DNA from: Oikopleura dioica
Taxonomy: Eukaryota; Chordata; Appendicularia; Copelata; Oikopleuridae
Assembly: GCA_907165135.1 (NCBI GenBank)
Contig: OU015569.1
Coordinates: 1,178,001-1,242,000 of the forward strand
DNA length: 64,000 bases
Reading direction: 5' to 3'
Both the position numbers and the translations under genes were made by a program. The notes under the pieces are model-generated. The model ran no database searches and was not told the DNA's origin. It was given only the letters and a program-made list of their open reading frames with translations. This document shows, piece after piece, positions 10,802-22,000 of the stretch; within the stretch, counting starts at the first letter, position 1; the number at the start of each line of letters is the position of its first letter.

Positions 10802-12104
10802 AGCTGACTGTGCCCAGTATTACTATCACTAGAATATATTTCATCCAAATTCAGAAAAATACCTGCTCCAGGTTCAAACAAGAAGCTGGGCAATTTGCTC
10901 GCAATCTTTCAACTAGAAAAAGAGAAAGGCCCGTCTTTTTTAATATTTTAGCCGGTTTTTGCATTAACAGCAGCAGATCGACTAATGTACTCTCGAGCGG
11001 CTTGGTTCGGCTCTTTGGTAAAATCAAAAAGCTCAGAATATAAAAATCAAGCAGTTTATTATTTATCCTTCTTTCTGAATATTGATACGGCCAGGACTAA
11101 TCCATTATCGTGCTTCACCGCAGAAAAATCGACACAGAGCAAGAGCAGTCTATGAAAACAAGCCAAACATAAACGGTTATACATAACAAATCACTCTCTC
11201 TCTCTTTCTCCGTCAAGATTTGAAATCGCTATCTCCTGGAGAAAATTCTGATGGGACGAAAAATGCTAGCTTTAAAATTCTTGTGGAAGTCTTTCTCCGT
11301 CGCTTTCTTTTATAGCTCGAGATGAGAAAATAAAATATCGTCATATATTTCAATTCCTATGCCTTAAACTTTTGAAATAAGAAGAAATAATAGCTAAAAC
11401 GAAATAAGTAACGCCGAAAAAGACGTTTCGAAAATATTCCGAAATAATATTTTCGCAATTTTTCTTCGGGTGGAATCGAAAGGTATGAGACGAGTCTTCC
11501 TTGATTTTCTAGCTTTTTCTATCGGCGAGAGCAGTATTTGAAATATTGAAAGAATGGTACGATTAAATATCGCAATGTACAGAATCTGCTTGTTTTCATC
11601 TTTCCCATGTGAAGCGGATTTATCGCCGAGGAAATTATATTCGCCGGCTCTGCATATTGTCATAATATCAGCACTCAACAATTTCGACACTTCCATGAGA
11701 AAATTCCTTCTAGCGCAATTAGAGCATCTAGCCAGGCGTGTCAAGGTGCATAAATGTCGCGTGCAACTTTCGGTTCCGCAGAGCCTTTGTATCGAAATAC
11801 AAATTGTCAATCATTAATTGGCAAATAAAAAGTGCACGCGTGTTTGTGAGCGCGCTCGTGAAAGTTCTGCTGCGCATACAAGTCGGCCATAAAGACCAAC
11901 TTCTGGGGCGCTTCCAATCTGCTTCATCAACGCTGATCTGTTCCAGATTCGGCGATCGCCTGGGGGCGCAGCGGAGTTGCCCTCGGCGGCGCATTTCTCT
12001 TCTCCTGCTCCTTTATTTAGCCGAGCACGCGACACGCTCGATTATTGCTCTTTTGACAAGACAGAGACATCCGTTTGACCCCAACCTACTCAATTAAGAC
12101 ATCA
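10802..12104. other. Intergenic between myosin VI and Islet
   Basis: About 1.3 kb of AT-rich sequence that holds the myosin VI 3' UTR and the upstream region of Islet. A short CT microsatellite lies near 11194-11210. Overlapping ORFs around 11394-12035 on both strands show no family resemblance. As upstream DNA of a developmental homeobox gene it may hold enhancers, but none can be named from sequence alone. Confidence 0.4.
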
Positions 12105-15100
12105 ATGATGGTTAGCGAAGTTGACGTGAATGCGCGTGTAAATGAGACGGCGACGGCAAATAGCTGGCGGATGCATATACCAGACACGACGCCACCTGTT
12201 CAGACACTCCCTGTGCCTCAAGTCCCGACAGAACTGCCGCCAAGGGTTTGCCACTCCTGCAGAGGAAAAATCGACGACGCCTTCTCCTGGCAAGTTCATC
12301 CAGACTACTCTTTCCACCCTCACTGTCTCAAGTGCAGGTAACTGACCAGCTTATTTTTCAAATTTTATCGCAGCTAAATTTAAACTTCATCAAATAGGAA
12401 ATGGTAGAGCTACATCATAATGTTAGGGTTAGGGTTAGGGTTGGCTCGTTTTTGCATTTTTTCTTTGATAGGCATTGTTTCCGTCGAGAAATCTATCTAA
12501 TGAAAGATGTGAGCTGGAGTCTGATTAATAATTGATCATTGATACATATTTCTGCTTGCAAAAACGTCTAACAGTACTTCATTTTTGATGACAGGCGTAA
12601 AATTGATCAATGTGATCAGTGACGAGAACTTTTGATCTGTCGATAATTTGAAATCCCCCGAGAGCGCGGATTATACTTTATTATTATATCTTCTATGAAA
12701 AAATCCCCAGGGCGGTCATGTAGTTATCGTGGGAAGATGTTGTGACCCTTTTGGGTCCTTTTGGCTGCCTTAAAACGATGCAAGTTAATTTTCTTAAGTG
12801 AGTGTGGATGCTACTTCCAGGACGCGACGAGCTGTTTCATGAAAAACGAATTAGCCTACTGCAAGGATGATTATGAACGGTAATGAAATACTTGACATAC
12901 TGATAGTTTAATTCTTGATATTGATTGGTCAGTACCTGCGAAGTTTTCGATCTTAATTAGCAAAAATGAGGAGCGTGTTTTTCTGTGAATCGATGACCCA
13001 GGTCAGCATATGCAGCGACCTAGTAGAAGGACAGTCTCGTGACCTAGCTAGCCTAGCTCGGCAGGTCGAAGCGGCTGAGCCTGGATGGACGGGTTGAGCC
13101 GATCACTCAACGGCGGCTGTCCATGGCTGATCCAAATCCGCCCCGCGCGGATGAGATATCATCGACCCTCAGCGGTACCGCTCGATTCTGACAGTAACAT
13201 CGGCCAGTACACTTGCAGCCACTAAGTCAAGCTTATCCCCGCACTCAATGTCAACTTCGATTGTAAATCAGGCAATTGCGGATAGAGTGAGTTTTTTTAC
13301 TCAGCGGCGCCTTGCAGGCTCACCTCGACCAATCGCCACGGGCGAGTGTATTGGCTCGAGATCACTCAGATCATCCATCTGGCTCAACTTGAGCCTTGAA
13401 ATCAGCATGACGAAGGCGAGATCAAAGCCGCGCTCGCCACCGCTGAGTCTCAAGAAAAACAAAACACTTCTTCCGAAATTAACGCGCTCAAATCCCAGCG
13501 CAACAGCGTCGGAACAGCGATTTTTCCATGTCGATTTTGCATTGTCAAAAAAAAAAGGGATCAATCGTCATCCGCAACAGTGACCGCCGCTCAATGCGAC
13601 TCGCGGTTCGCGCTCCACACGCTTCAGTGATAACATAATCGTTAATCTTTTTTACTATCGATATCAAAATAAGCAGTTCTTTCTTTCAGACTCTACATGG
13701 AGCATTGTGCCAAGTGCGACCATGTGCTGCATCCGACCGATCTCGTTCACAAAGTCAAGAATTGCACCTTTCATGTGGACTGCTTCAGGAACGATTTAAA
13801 TTTTTTGACGAGCATATTTTATATAGAAGAAAATTGTTCCATGCCCTGTGAAAGATAAATAGAACAAAAGATAGTATAACGCGAGTTATCATATCGTAGT
13901 AAAGTTGTCTGAGGGTATGATTAATAATAAATCGAGTAAGTTGCTCGTCATGCGTTCGTGTTCTGGTCTCTGGTGATGAGTTCTTATTGATCGACACTCG
14001 TCTTTTCTGTCGACCTTGTCATGAACTGGAGTCGGAGCAATCTAGGCAGGGATCTAGAATAGTATCAAAATGAAAAATGACCGCAAATCGCCCACCGTAT
14101 CGGCTTCATGTCCAGCAGCTCGTTGCTTATTGCATTACGAATTAATGATAGCCTGAAAACAGACAACTGACATATGTCCAAGGCGACATCGATTTTTTAT
14201 TCTTATTTTACAGTGTAAAATTTAAGCACTCAGGTTGGAAATTTTCCCTTTATCCCTTCATCAGACAGAACCAATTCCGTTGCCGGGAGATGGAGCGACG
14301 AAATAAACCGAAAACAACGAGGTAAAATCTATTTTCCAAATCTCTTCTATGTCTTCATTGCCAGAGTTCGAACGGTGCTGAACGAAAAGCAGCTCCACAC
14401 TCTGCGAACGTGTTACCAAGCGAATCCACGACCAGATGCGTTGATGAAAGAACAACTGGTCGAAATGACGGGCTTATCCCCGCGAGTGATCCGCGTGTGG
14501 TTTCAGAATAAACGGTGAGAAGGGATCATCCGATCATTTTTGATAAAACCCCGAGTTCTTAACCTTTACTCATCCCTCACAATACTTCTTAGATGCAAGG
14601 ACAAGAAGAAACAGATTATGATTAAGCAGCTCGAAGATCAGAGAAATAATCAAGGTAAGTAAATAACGAAGAAAGAGTTAATTCCATCGCTATAATTTCC
14701 GAAATGATTTAACAAAAATGCTAGATTCGGGGACTGATGAAACGAAATCGATCGCGTCCTGCAAAGCGGTTTCGCTAGTCGCCACCGATCCCGTTCCGGA
14801 TAATCCTCAACAGAAGCTCGACACAGAGATCGAAATAAAAAGCTACCAGACACGGGCTCATTCATTTTCGTGACAGTATATATTCTCGCTAATTTCCAAC
14901 GCTAATTTCAAACTAATCAACCTACTGCAAGCTGAAAATATAGCCCCGAGAAGCAAAACGACTGGAAATCGCTCAACTCAATCTCGTACAGGGAAGACAA
15001 CTCGCTGCAGCAACTCGTAAGCAATTTTCTCGAGTTTCTGATTTTTATTTTTATCACAATAGGTCTCTTCGTTTTCGGATCCACTCTCTCATTCATCAGT

Positions 15101-15161
15101 CTCAGACTCATCCCCCTGTTCTGTGACGTCGTCAACGTCATTTGGAAGCTATTTGGCCTAA
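12105..15161 (+). CDS. ISL: Islet LIM-homeodomain transcription factor
   Basis: Ten exons join in phase to 1065 nt, 354 aa: 12105-12337, 12472-12508, 12821-12879, 13690-13788, 14214-14321, 14365-14514, 14593-14654, 14725-14869, 14944-15016, 15063-15161. LIM1 is complete (CHSC, H-x2-C, KCRHC, YCKDD). LIM2 begins CAKC and HVDC, but its second finger lacks the expected C-x2-C. The homeodomain has [20 protein letters not shown], then [16 protein letters not shown] and VWFQNKRCKDKKK, essentially the Islet signature. The C-terminal stretch DWKSLNSIS resembles the conserved Islet tail region around WKVLSDF. Islet proteins specify motor neurons and cardiopharyngeal cells and bind LDB through their LIM domains. 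The first ATG is at 12105; another follows immediately. Confidence 0.94.
12423..12443 (+). repeat. Interstitial telomere-type repeat
   Basis: A short run of TTAGGG units (GTTAGGGTTAGGGTTAGGG) lies in the first intron of Islet, just upstream of the second exon. It is too short to mark a chromosome end and is probably an interstitial telomeric seed. Confidence 0.7.
12880..13689. other. Large GC-rich intron 3 of Islet
   Basis: This 810-nt intron is unusually long for the window. Its centre (about 13010-13620) is GC-rich. It contains an imperfect stem: GGATGGACGGGTTGAG at about 13083 pairs with CTCAAC...GTCCATGG at about 13107-13125. Overlapping ORFs on both strands have no recognisable product. 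It may be an inserted repeat or a regulatory block. Confidence 0.35.
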
Positions 15162-15342
15162 AACAGAAAAAAGCCTTCTTCTTTTAGTCCCGAAAAGATT
15201 ATTATGTATATTTTCTTGACCCTTCTACGTAGACATTGAATAAAGGCGGATTCGTTTCTATAAAAATACTTTTTATTTAATTTAAAATTTTATTAAAATA
15301 TAAATTTTATAAATTACAAGGGCGAAAAAATCGAGATACTTT

Positions 15343-15839
15343 TTAACTTCTTTGAGCGACAGACTCATATGAAGGAGGCAGTACGATATCGTCATACTTG
15401 GGAGGCGGAGACTGAACATCTACTGACTCGGATGATACTGTGCGTATACTCGGCAGGCGAGGCGGTCTTCCATAACTAGTTGAGCTAAAAGGGTAGTTGA
15501 CGTTTGAAGTAGAAGCTGTTATTGATCTAGAATGCTTTCACGGATTTTGAAATATTCTAGCAAAGATTAAAACATAGAAATGCGATAAATCCGTAGCCAT
15601 GGAGAAATTCGCACTCCGCAAAGTCGTTTCGCAACTGCTACAACTAGATAGAGAAGAACAACCCCAGCAGTTGTGACCGCGACGCCTCAATCTCGAAATT
15701 ATCAATTCTAGCTTACTGCTTGCATCTCTTAATGATTTCGTTCTTTTCCGATAAAAAGAGTATCCCTATCTTCATTTATGTCTCTTGATGGTTCTTCGGC
15801 CATTGTGATTTGCTTTTCGCAAGACAAAGGACAAGCCAT
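15343..15839 (-). CDS. Small one-pass membrane protein with PPxY motifs
   Basis: A three-exon model fits in phase: 15749-15839 (or ATG at 15803), 15574-15685 and 15343-15484, giving 114 (or 102) aa. It has a short acidic N-terminus (MAEEPSRDINEDRD), a hydrophobic helix (GVAVTTAGVVLLYLVVAVA) followed by Lys/Arg, and a cytoplasmic tail with PPKY and PPSY. Two PPxY motifs usually recruit WW domains of NEDD4-type ubiquitin ligases, so it could be an adaptor for membrane-protein turnover (inference). The first intron needs a GA-AG boundary (15686-15748), because the exon has no GT before its stop. I do not recognise a named family. Confidence 0.55.
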
Positions 15840-16024
15840 TCGCTCTCTCTCTCTTTGTGGCTTTTGTCTGTACCAAAAAGAGAAAAAAGAAGTTTTCACG
15901 TGAATGTATTTTACAAATGGAATGAGAGGGTCAGCAAGTCAGGTCTGGAAATATTTTAAGCGTTCAGGAGTTACGATAGGCACGGCGGTCGAGGGTTGAA
16001 CTTATTATCGATCAGGAGGCGGGC

Positions 16025-19000
16025 TCAGTCTTCTTCTATGATTTTGTTTCTCCAGTCATCTAAAAAACATTAAGGGCAAAACCTTTGTTCACCCACCTTT
16101 GAAACATATAGAAGTGAGAATAGCTGCGCCCTCTTTTCTAAAATCGCTCTTGTGTCTTATCCCGAAGATGCTCCGGTCGTTTTTGGTTAATCCCATCAGT
16201 TCAGCTTCGTTCGTCATTTTGCCAAGTTTAACTGCGAAAACTTCCACTTTGCTGTGTTCTGCTGCGTTGAGAACTTCTTTGAGTCGTCGTGGATGAATGT
16301 AAAGGCGACCGGCAGTGATCATGATAAGAAATCTCTAAATTTAGCGTTAGATTCAAAGAGTTGTTTTCGACCCTTTTTTCTCACCGGATTTTTCCCGTGG
16401 AAGAGATCGATGCTGTTACGAAGGCCGGCGTACGCATTGTAGCCCATGTTTTTGAATCGGTTCTTGCTCTGCTCTAATCCTTGAAGTAAATTGCTCTTGT
16501 CGTTGAACCTCGCCAAGTCGAATTCAATCTCTGTTTTGGTCGAAAATTGCACAAGTCCAATGCGCGATCTTTCTTGGCTGAAAAAGATAATGTTTTTGAT
16601 TAGTTTGAAGTTAACGGAGTGATACTCTTACCTGATATTAAGTTGAGTCACGATAGACTTGATCCAGTCGATCACCATGTTGTAGTTTTTTCGCCCGATT
16701 CGAATGGAACCATCGATCAAGAAAACAATGTCAAAAGCTTGGTCCTTGCACACTGAAATTATTAATCACTTTTCCGGAACTTGCTTGACGAACTAACCGT
16801 TCGGAACAGAGCGCAACTTTTCGCAACTTCGACCGTAGTATCTATCAGTGCATTGGCACTGGTGCTGATTCGGAGACGATTCCATGCATTTCCCGCCGTT
16901 TCGGCATTCATCTTCGCAAGCAGTTATTTCTGAAATAAAAAAATTGAAAATTGATCTGCTAATTTTCGGCTGAATGAAAAAATAGAAAATAGCGCGCTCG
17001 TGCTTGATTCTCGCTCGCCGACTTTGATAAAAAATAGAATAAAAAAAAACGACACCATGCAAGATAGATAACCGTGTTGACACTTGTTTCCGGTAAAGTG
17101 TTTCGAACAAGCGCAAACAAATTGCCCGGCATCCATATTTTTTTTAAGCGCGAAACACTTTCCACCATTGAGACAAGGATTATTCGGATAACAACTCTTA
17201 TGATCACCAACTCTTACTGAATGACACCGTAATTGAAAACACCGTTTGCAATTTTTACAAAACCTGATCTTATGCTTTCGGATTCGATATTAAGAAAGTC
17301 TGGTAACTCAAATTGAACTTGCTGGTGGCAAAGACGACCAGTAAAGCCTTTCTCGCATTCGCAGTGGAACGAATGCTTGTCTATCACGCATTTTCCATTG
17401 TTGTAGCAAGGATTTTCGGCGCAGATACCAAGTGGCACGCAAGAGTGCCCGTCAGCGCTCAGAACGAAGTCTTCCCTACACTTGCAGCTGTAGGTTCCTA
17501 TTAGGAAAGAAGATGAAGATCACGTGAGTATTTACATGAGTTACATTACCTTCTTTGTTAATGCAATCCTGCTCACAAAGATTTCTCTTTGGAGAGAGGC
17601 ACTCATTCACATCAACGCAGTTGTCGATTTGGTAATCGAATTGGAATCCTTTGTCACACTGGCACATGAAGCTTCCCTCAGTGTTTATGCATCTTCCATG
17701 ATTGCAAGGACTGAATAATTTTAATTTTAGCTATAGTTGAATAATGAGGTCAAAACTTACCTTTGGATGCATTCATCAATGTCTTAAAGGAAAAAGTGGA
17801 TTATTATTTAAGGGACTCCGCAATCGCCAGTGCGCAATTTTTTTTTCGCGCTGAGCCGGAGGGGAGATTTGGCGGAAAAAAACGAGAGAGAGAATAATTA
17901 TTATTATCATGAAGGAGAGCTTTGTTTTGGCAATTCTCGCCGGCCCCGCGATTTTGTATGTTTTTAGAATTATTTATTTTGTGGGCGCTGGGTACGACTT
18001 CTCGGAGAAAGATGATCAGCAGCTGATGAGCAAGTCGGACAACTCCGACAATTTGTTTGACGAGCTTATACACATTTGGAAGTCACCAACTCGAAGACCA
18101 GTCATTCAAAAGCACAAGCAACCGCGATCAGCCCTCGAAGATCTTTATCAACGCTCAGTTCCTAGAGAATCATTCGTGCTATCTTCAACGCGCCCGTCAG
18201 AACTTCTCAGTCACACGGAGCTCCTCCCATGGAATATTTCCTTCGCGAGAGTCACTCAACTCGCCAACGAAAGACCCTTATTCTTACGACAAGATCTCAT
18301 TGATGGTGATTGCTGCATTCTTTGGCCGTACGATTTTTATAAACTCCCGTTTTCGAAAAACGACACGATTGATTTTAATGCAAATTTTGTGATTCTACCA
18401 TGGATAGGAGAACTCAACTATGTTGTGCCGCTGAAAGATCTCTACAAAATGGATATTTATCATTTCGGACAACAAGGTATATAATATAATATAATATAAT
18501 ATAATATAATATAATATAATATAATATAATATAATATAATATAATATAATATAATATAATATAATATAATATAATATAATATAATATAATATAATATAAT
18601 ATAATATAACTAGCGCAAACTATTTACAATGACGACTTGGGAGACGAAGACGAGGAAATTGACGATGACGAGGATGAGTATATTACGGTCAGCCGCAATC
18701 ATATAACTGTTTTACAGCATTTGGCACGGGTTAGCTTATCTTATAAGCATCGATGTTGAAACCAAGCAAGAGATTAAAACCCTCGTAAAGTATTCCGAAC
18801 TAATTCACCTTTACGACGACATTAACGAAGCGCCGCCCGCAGATTTTCCCCCGCCAATGCAATCAATGGCACCAAATGCAATCATCTGGGAAGGCAGAGT
18901 CAAAATACTGCGAGCGATATTTGGCATTGCAATCGCCTCAGACAATCTGGTGGCGTTGGAAAATCTCGAAATTCTCTGGCGAATACTTTTTCTCGAGCTC

Positions 19001-22000
19001 GACGAAAAGTTTGGAATGATTCCACCCGTGCATTGGCAACAAGAACATCAACGCGTGGCGGAACTGCTCATAGAGTCCGAAAGTGACTGGGCCAATCCCG
19101 AGCACTTTGAAAACATTTGAAAATACATTACCCTGATCACACTTGTTCCCTTTCCAGCCTTCTGAGCACTTGCAAACGTCATCGATGCAGAGCCCGTTTT
19201 CGCACTCCACTTTGCAGCCGCTGTTCTTGTTCTTCCGTGATTTGCTGACACAAGTATGCATATCGCTGGATAGATCCTCTCCTTCTCCGCAAACACAACG
19301 ATAGCCACCTTTTCAAGAGATATTATAGACTACCGATGATAGCAGGCCTTTGCCCGGGATTTGAAGCTGTTCGCCACGGATGGCGAACAGGTTATCCGGT
19401 CAGCCAATCACAAGACAGGATTCTCTTAGTGGCGGCGTAACCCCGGATTTGAGTCTGCTATCGTCGTATCATGTGAAATTCTCTTCAAAAGCTCTGATAA
19501 TTATCAATTGAATCTCTGCCTTGAGTATTGAAGCAATAATCTGAGCATCCTCCTTTTCGAATTTGACATTCGTCAATGTCAAGACATGTGTGGCCATCCT
19601 GAGCAAGCTCGTATCCATTTGGGCAGTCGCATCGATAGTAAACATTTGGAGCAGCAATGTGGATTGGAGTAGATGGGGCGACGATTATCGTACTCGTAGA
19701 AAGAAGAATGCAAGTATGTGAGCATTTGTGGTTGGCTCCATCACATGTCGAGAGTGCTTCGCTTGTAGAATCGGCTTCTTCTTCGTCTTTTTCTTCCTCT
19801 TGAATTTCTTCACAGACAAAACTGCCCGGTGTATTCACGCAGTTTGAAAAATCGTCGCAAGGGGAACTAAGAGTGGCGCATTCATCAACGTCGAGGCAAG
19901 AAAAGGAGCCGAAACTGTTCGAGCAATAAAATCCTTCCTCGCAGGGTGAATTTTCACATTCGTCAATATCTTTGCATTCGTAGCTGCCTAGAGTATTCAC
20001 GCAGTTTGTGCCAGCCTGGCAACTCTCGGCCGTGCATTCGTTCACATCGACACATGTATACGAGCCTTCATTATTGAGACAAGCGTAGCCGTTGTCACAC
20101 GGCTCCTCAAAGCACTCGTTAATGTCAAGACAATCGTAACTGCCGTGTTTGTTGTAACATTCAAAGCCAACGGGACACGATCCAATTTCCAGACACTCGT
20201 CGACATCCACACATGAAAAGTTTCCAACGTTGTTGACACATTTGAAGCCGATTTCGCAGATGTTTGCTTCGCCGAAAACGGCGCACTCGTCGAAATCCTC
20301 ACATTGATAAGAACCTGGAGTATTTTTACACGTGAATCCCAAATCACACGGAGAATCGATCACGCATTCATTGATATCAAGACACTCAAAGCCATCAACG
20401 TAGTCGACACACTCGTAACCAGCTTCGCACTGCGCATTTTCGCAGAGATCGATTTCTATGCACTCAAACGAGCCCTCCGTATTCTGGCATGTTTGTCGCT
20501 TGCTGCAAGTGTTTATTTCTTCCGCGCACTCGTCAATGTCGATGCACTCTGAAAACAAAGTAGACTTCTTCTTCCGCCTCGTTAAAAGTCAACGGTTCCC
20601 GAGCAAGTTCAAAAAGTTTTGTATGCTTACCGTAAGCCCCTGGCAGATTAGCGCACTTGAAACCCGATTCGCATGGATGACTTTTTGGTGTTTACTAAAC
20701 CGATTGGTATCCAAACATAACCACAACACTCAAACTTAAACACTCCCTTTTGCATTCGTCGACGTCCTCGCATCTATATCCGCCGTGCAAATTAATACAT
20801 TCCTCGCCTTTGTCGCAAGGCTCATTAAGGCACTCATCTATGTCGCTGCACTTGAACGAGCCGTCGATCGTGTTACTGCATTCAAGTCCTGCAGCGCACG
20901 GATTTTCTTCGCAATGGTCAACAAAAGAGCACTTGAAATCACCATCGGAGTTTTCGCATTTGTATCCAACTGGACAGGCCATTATTTCGTGAGCGCATTC
21001 GTCGATATCGATACACTCATAATCGCCGTTAAAATTTTCGCATCTAAAAGAAGATATATCATATTCCTAAAAACAACATGTATATCATTAGACATCCCAC
21101 TTACCTGTAGCCTGAAGGGCAGATATTCTCCTTCTCACACTCGTTGATATCGACACATTCGAATCCAGCTTCATTAACTCTGCATTCAAAGCCAACTTCA
21201 CAGGGCTCCTTTGCGCAGGGATCGATGAAACTGCACAAGAACCCGCCAACCGTATTTTCACAACTTTCATTTTCGTCACAGGGGTTGTCATCGCATTCGT
21301 TTATATCGTAACATTTAAAGTCGCCTTTGAAATTTTTGCAGGTGAAACCATCGGGGCAGTGAGCTTGGGCACACTCGTCGATATCAACGCATTCGTAGCT
21401 GCCAGCCGTATTGATGCACTCGTAACCGTATTCGCACGGTTCCAAGGCGCACTCGTCTACGTCTACTTATCGGGTCACATTCGGATTTATAAAATAAACA
21501 GGTAATAAATGGTGACCTTAATCTATACAAGTGTGATCGTCGTTGTCCAAAATGAAGCCTGGTGAGCAAAGGCATCTGTAAGCCATGCCCGAAAGGTTGA
21601 CACACTTATCGCTGCAGTTTGCCAACTTGCAAGTATCAATTTCGCTGCAACTCTTGCCGTTGAAGTCAAGTGAGAAGCCGGGATAGCATTCGCACGTGTA
21701 CTCGCCCGGGAAATTGCGGCAGATTTGACCGCAACCGTGGCTAGAATCTGCACACTCGTCAACATCGTCGCATTGCCCGCCGATGGTCAGCTCGTATCCT
21801 TCGTTGCATTCGCAATTGTATCCTCCTCTAGTGTTAATGCACTTGTGCTGGCAATTGTGCGACGAGATGGTGCACTCGTCGACATCTTCGTCGCATTTTT
21901 CGCCGGTCCATCCTGCATGGCACTGGCAATGCGCCGTGTTTCCAAGCATCTTACAGACCCCGTTGCCACAGGACAAATCCTCACAAGTGAGTTGCGCTTC

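Noticed and set aside
12423-12443. Chromosome end
   Set aside because: Only about three TTAGGG units, and genes continue on both sides.
18480-18608. Promoter or origin made of TATAAT-like repeats
   Set aside because: It is a pentanucleotide microsatellite filling an intron, bounded by good splice sites.
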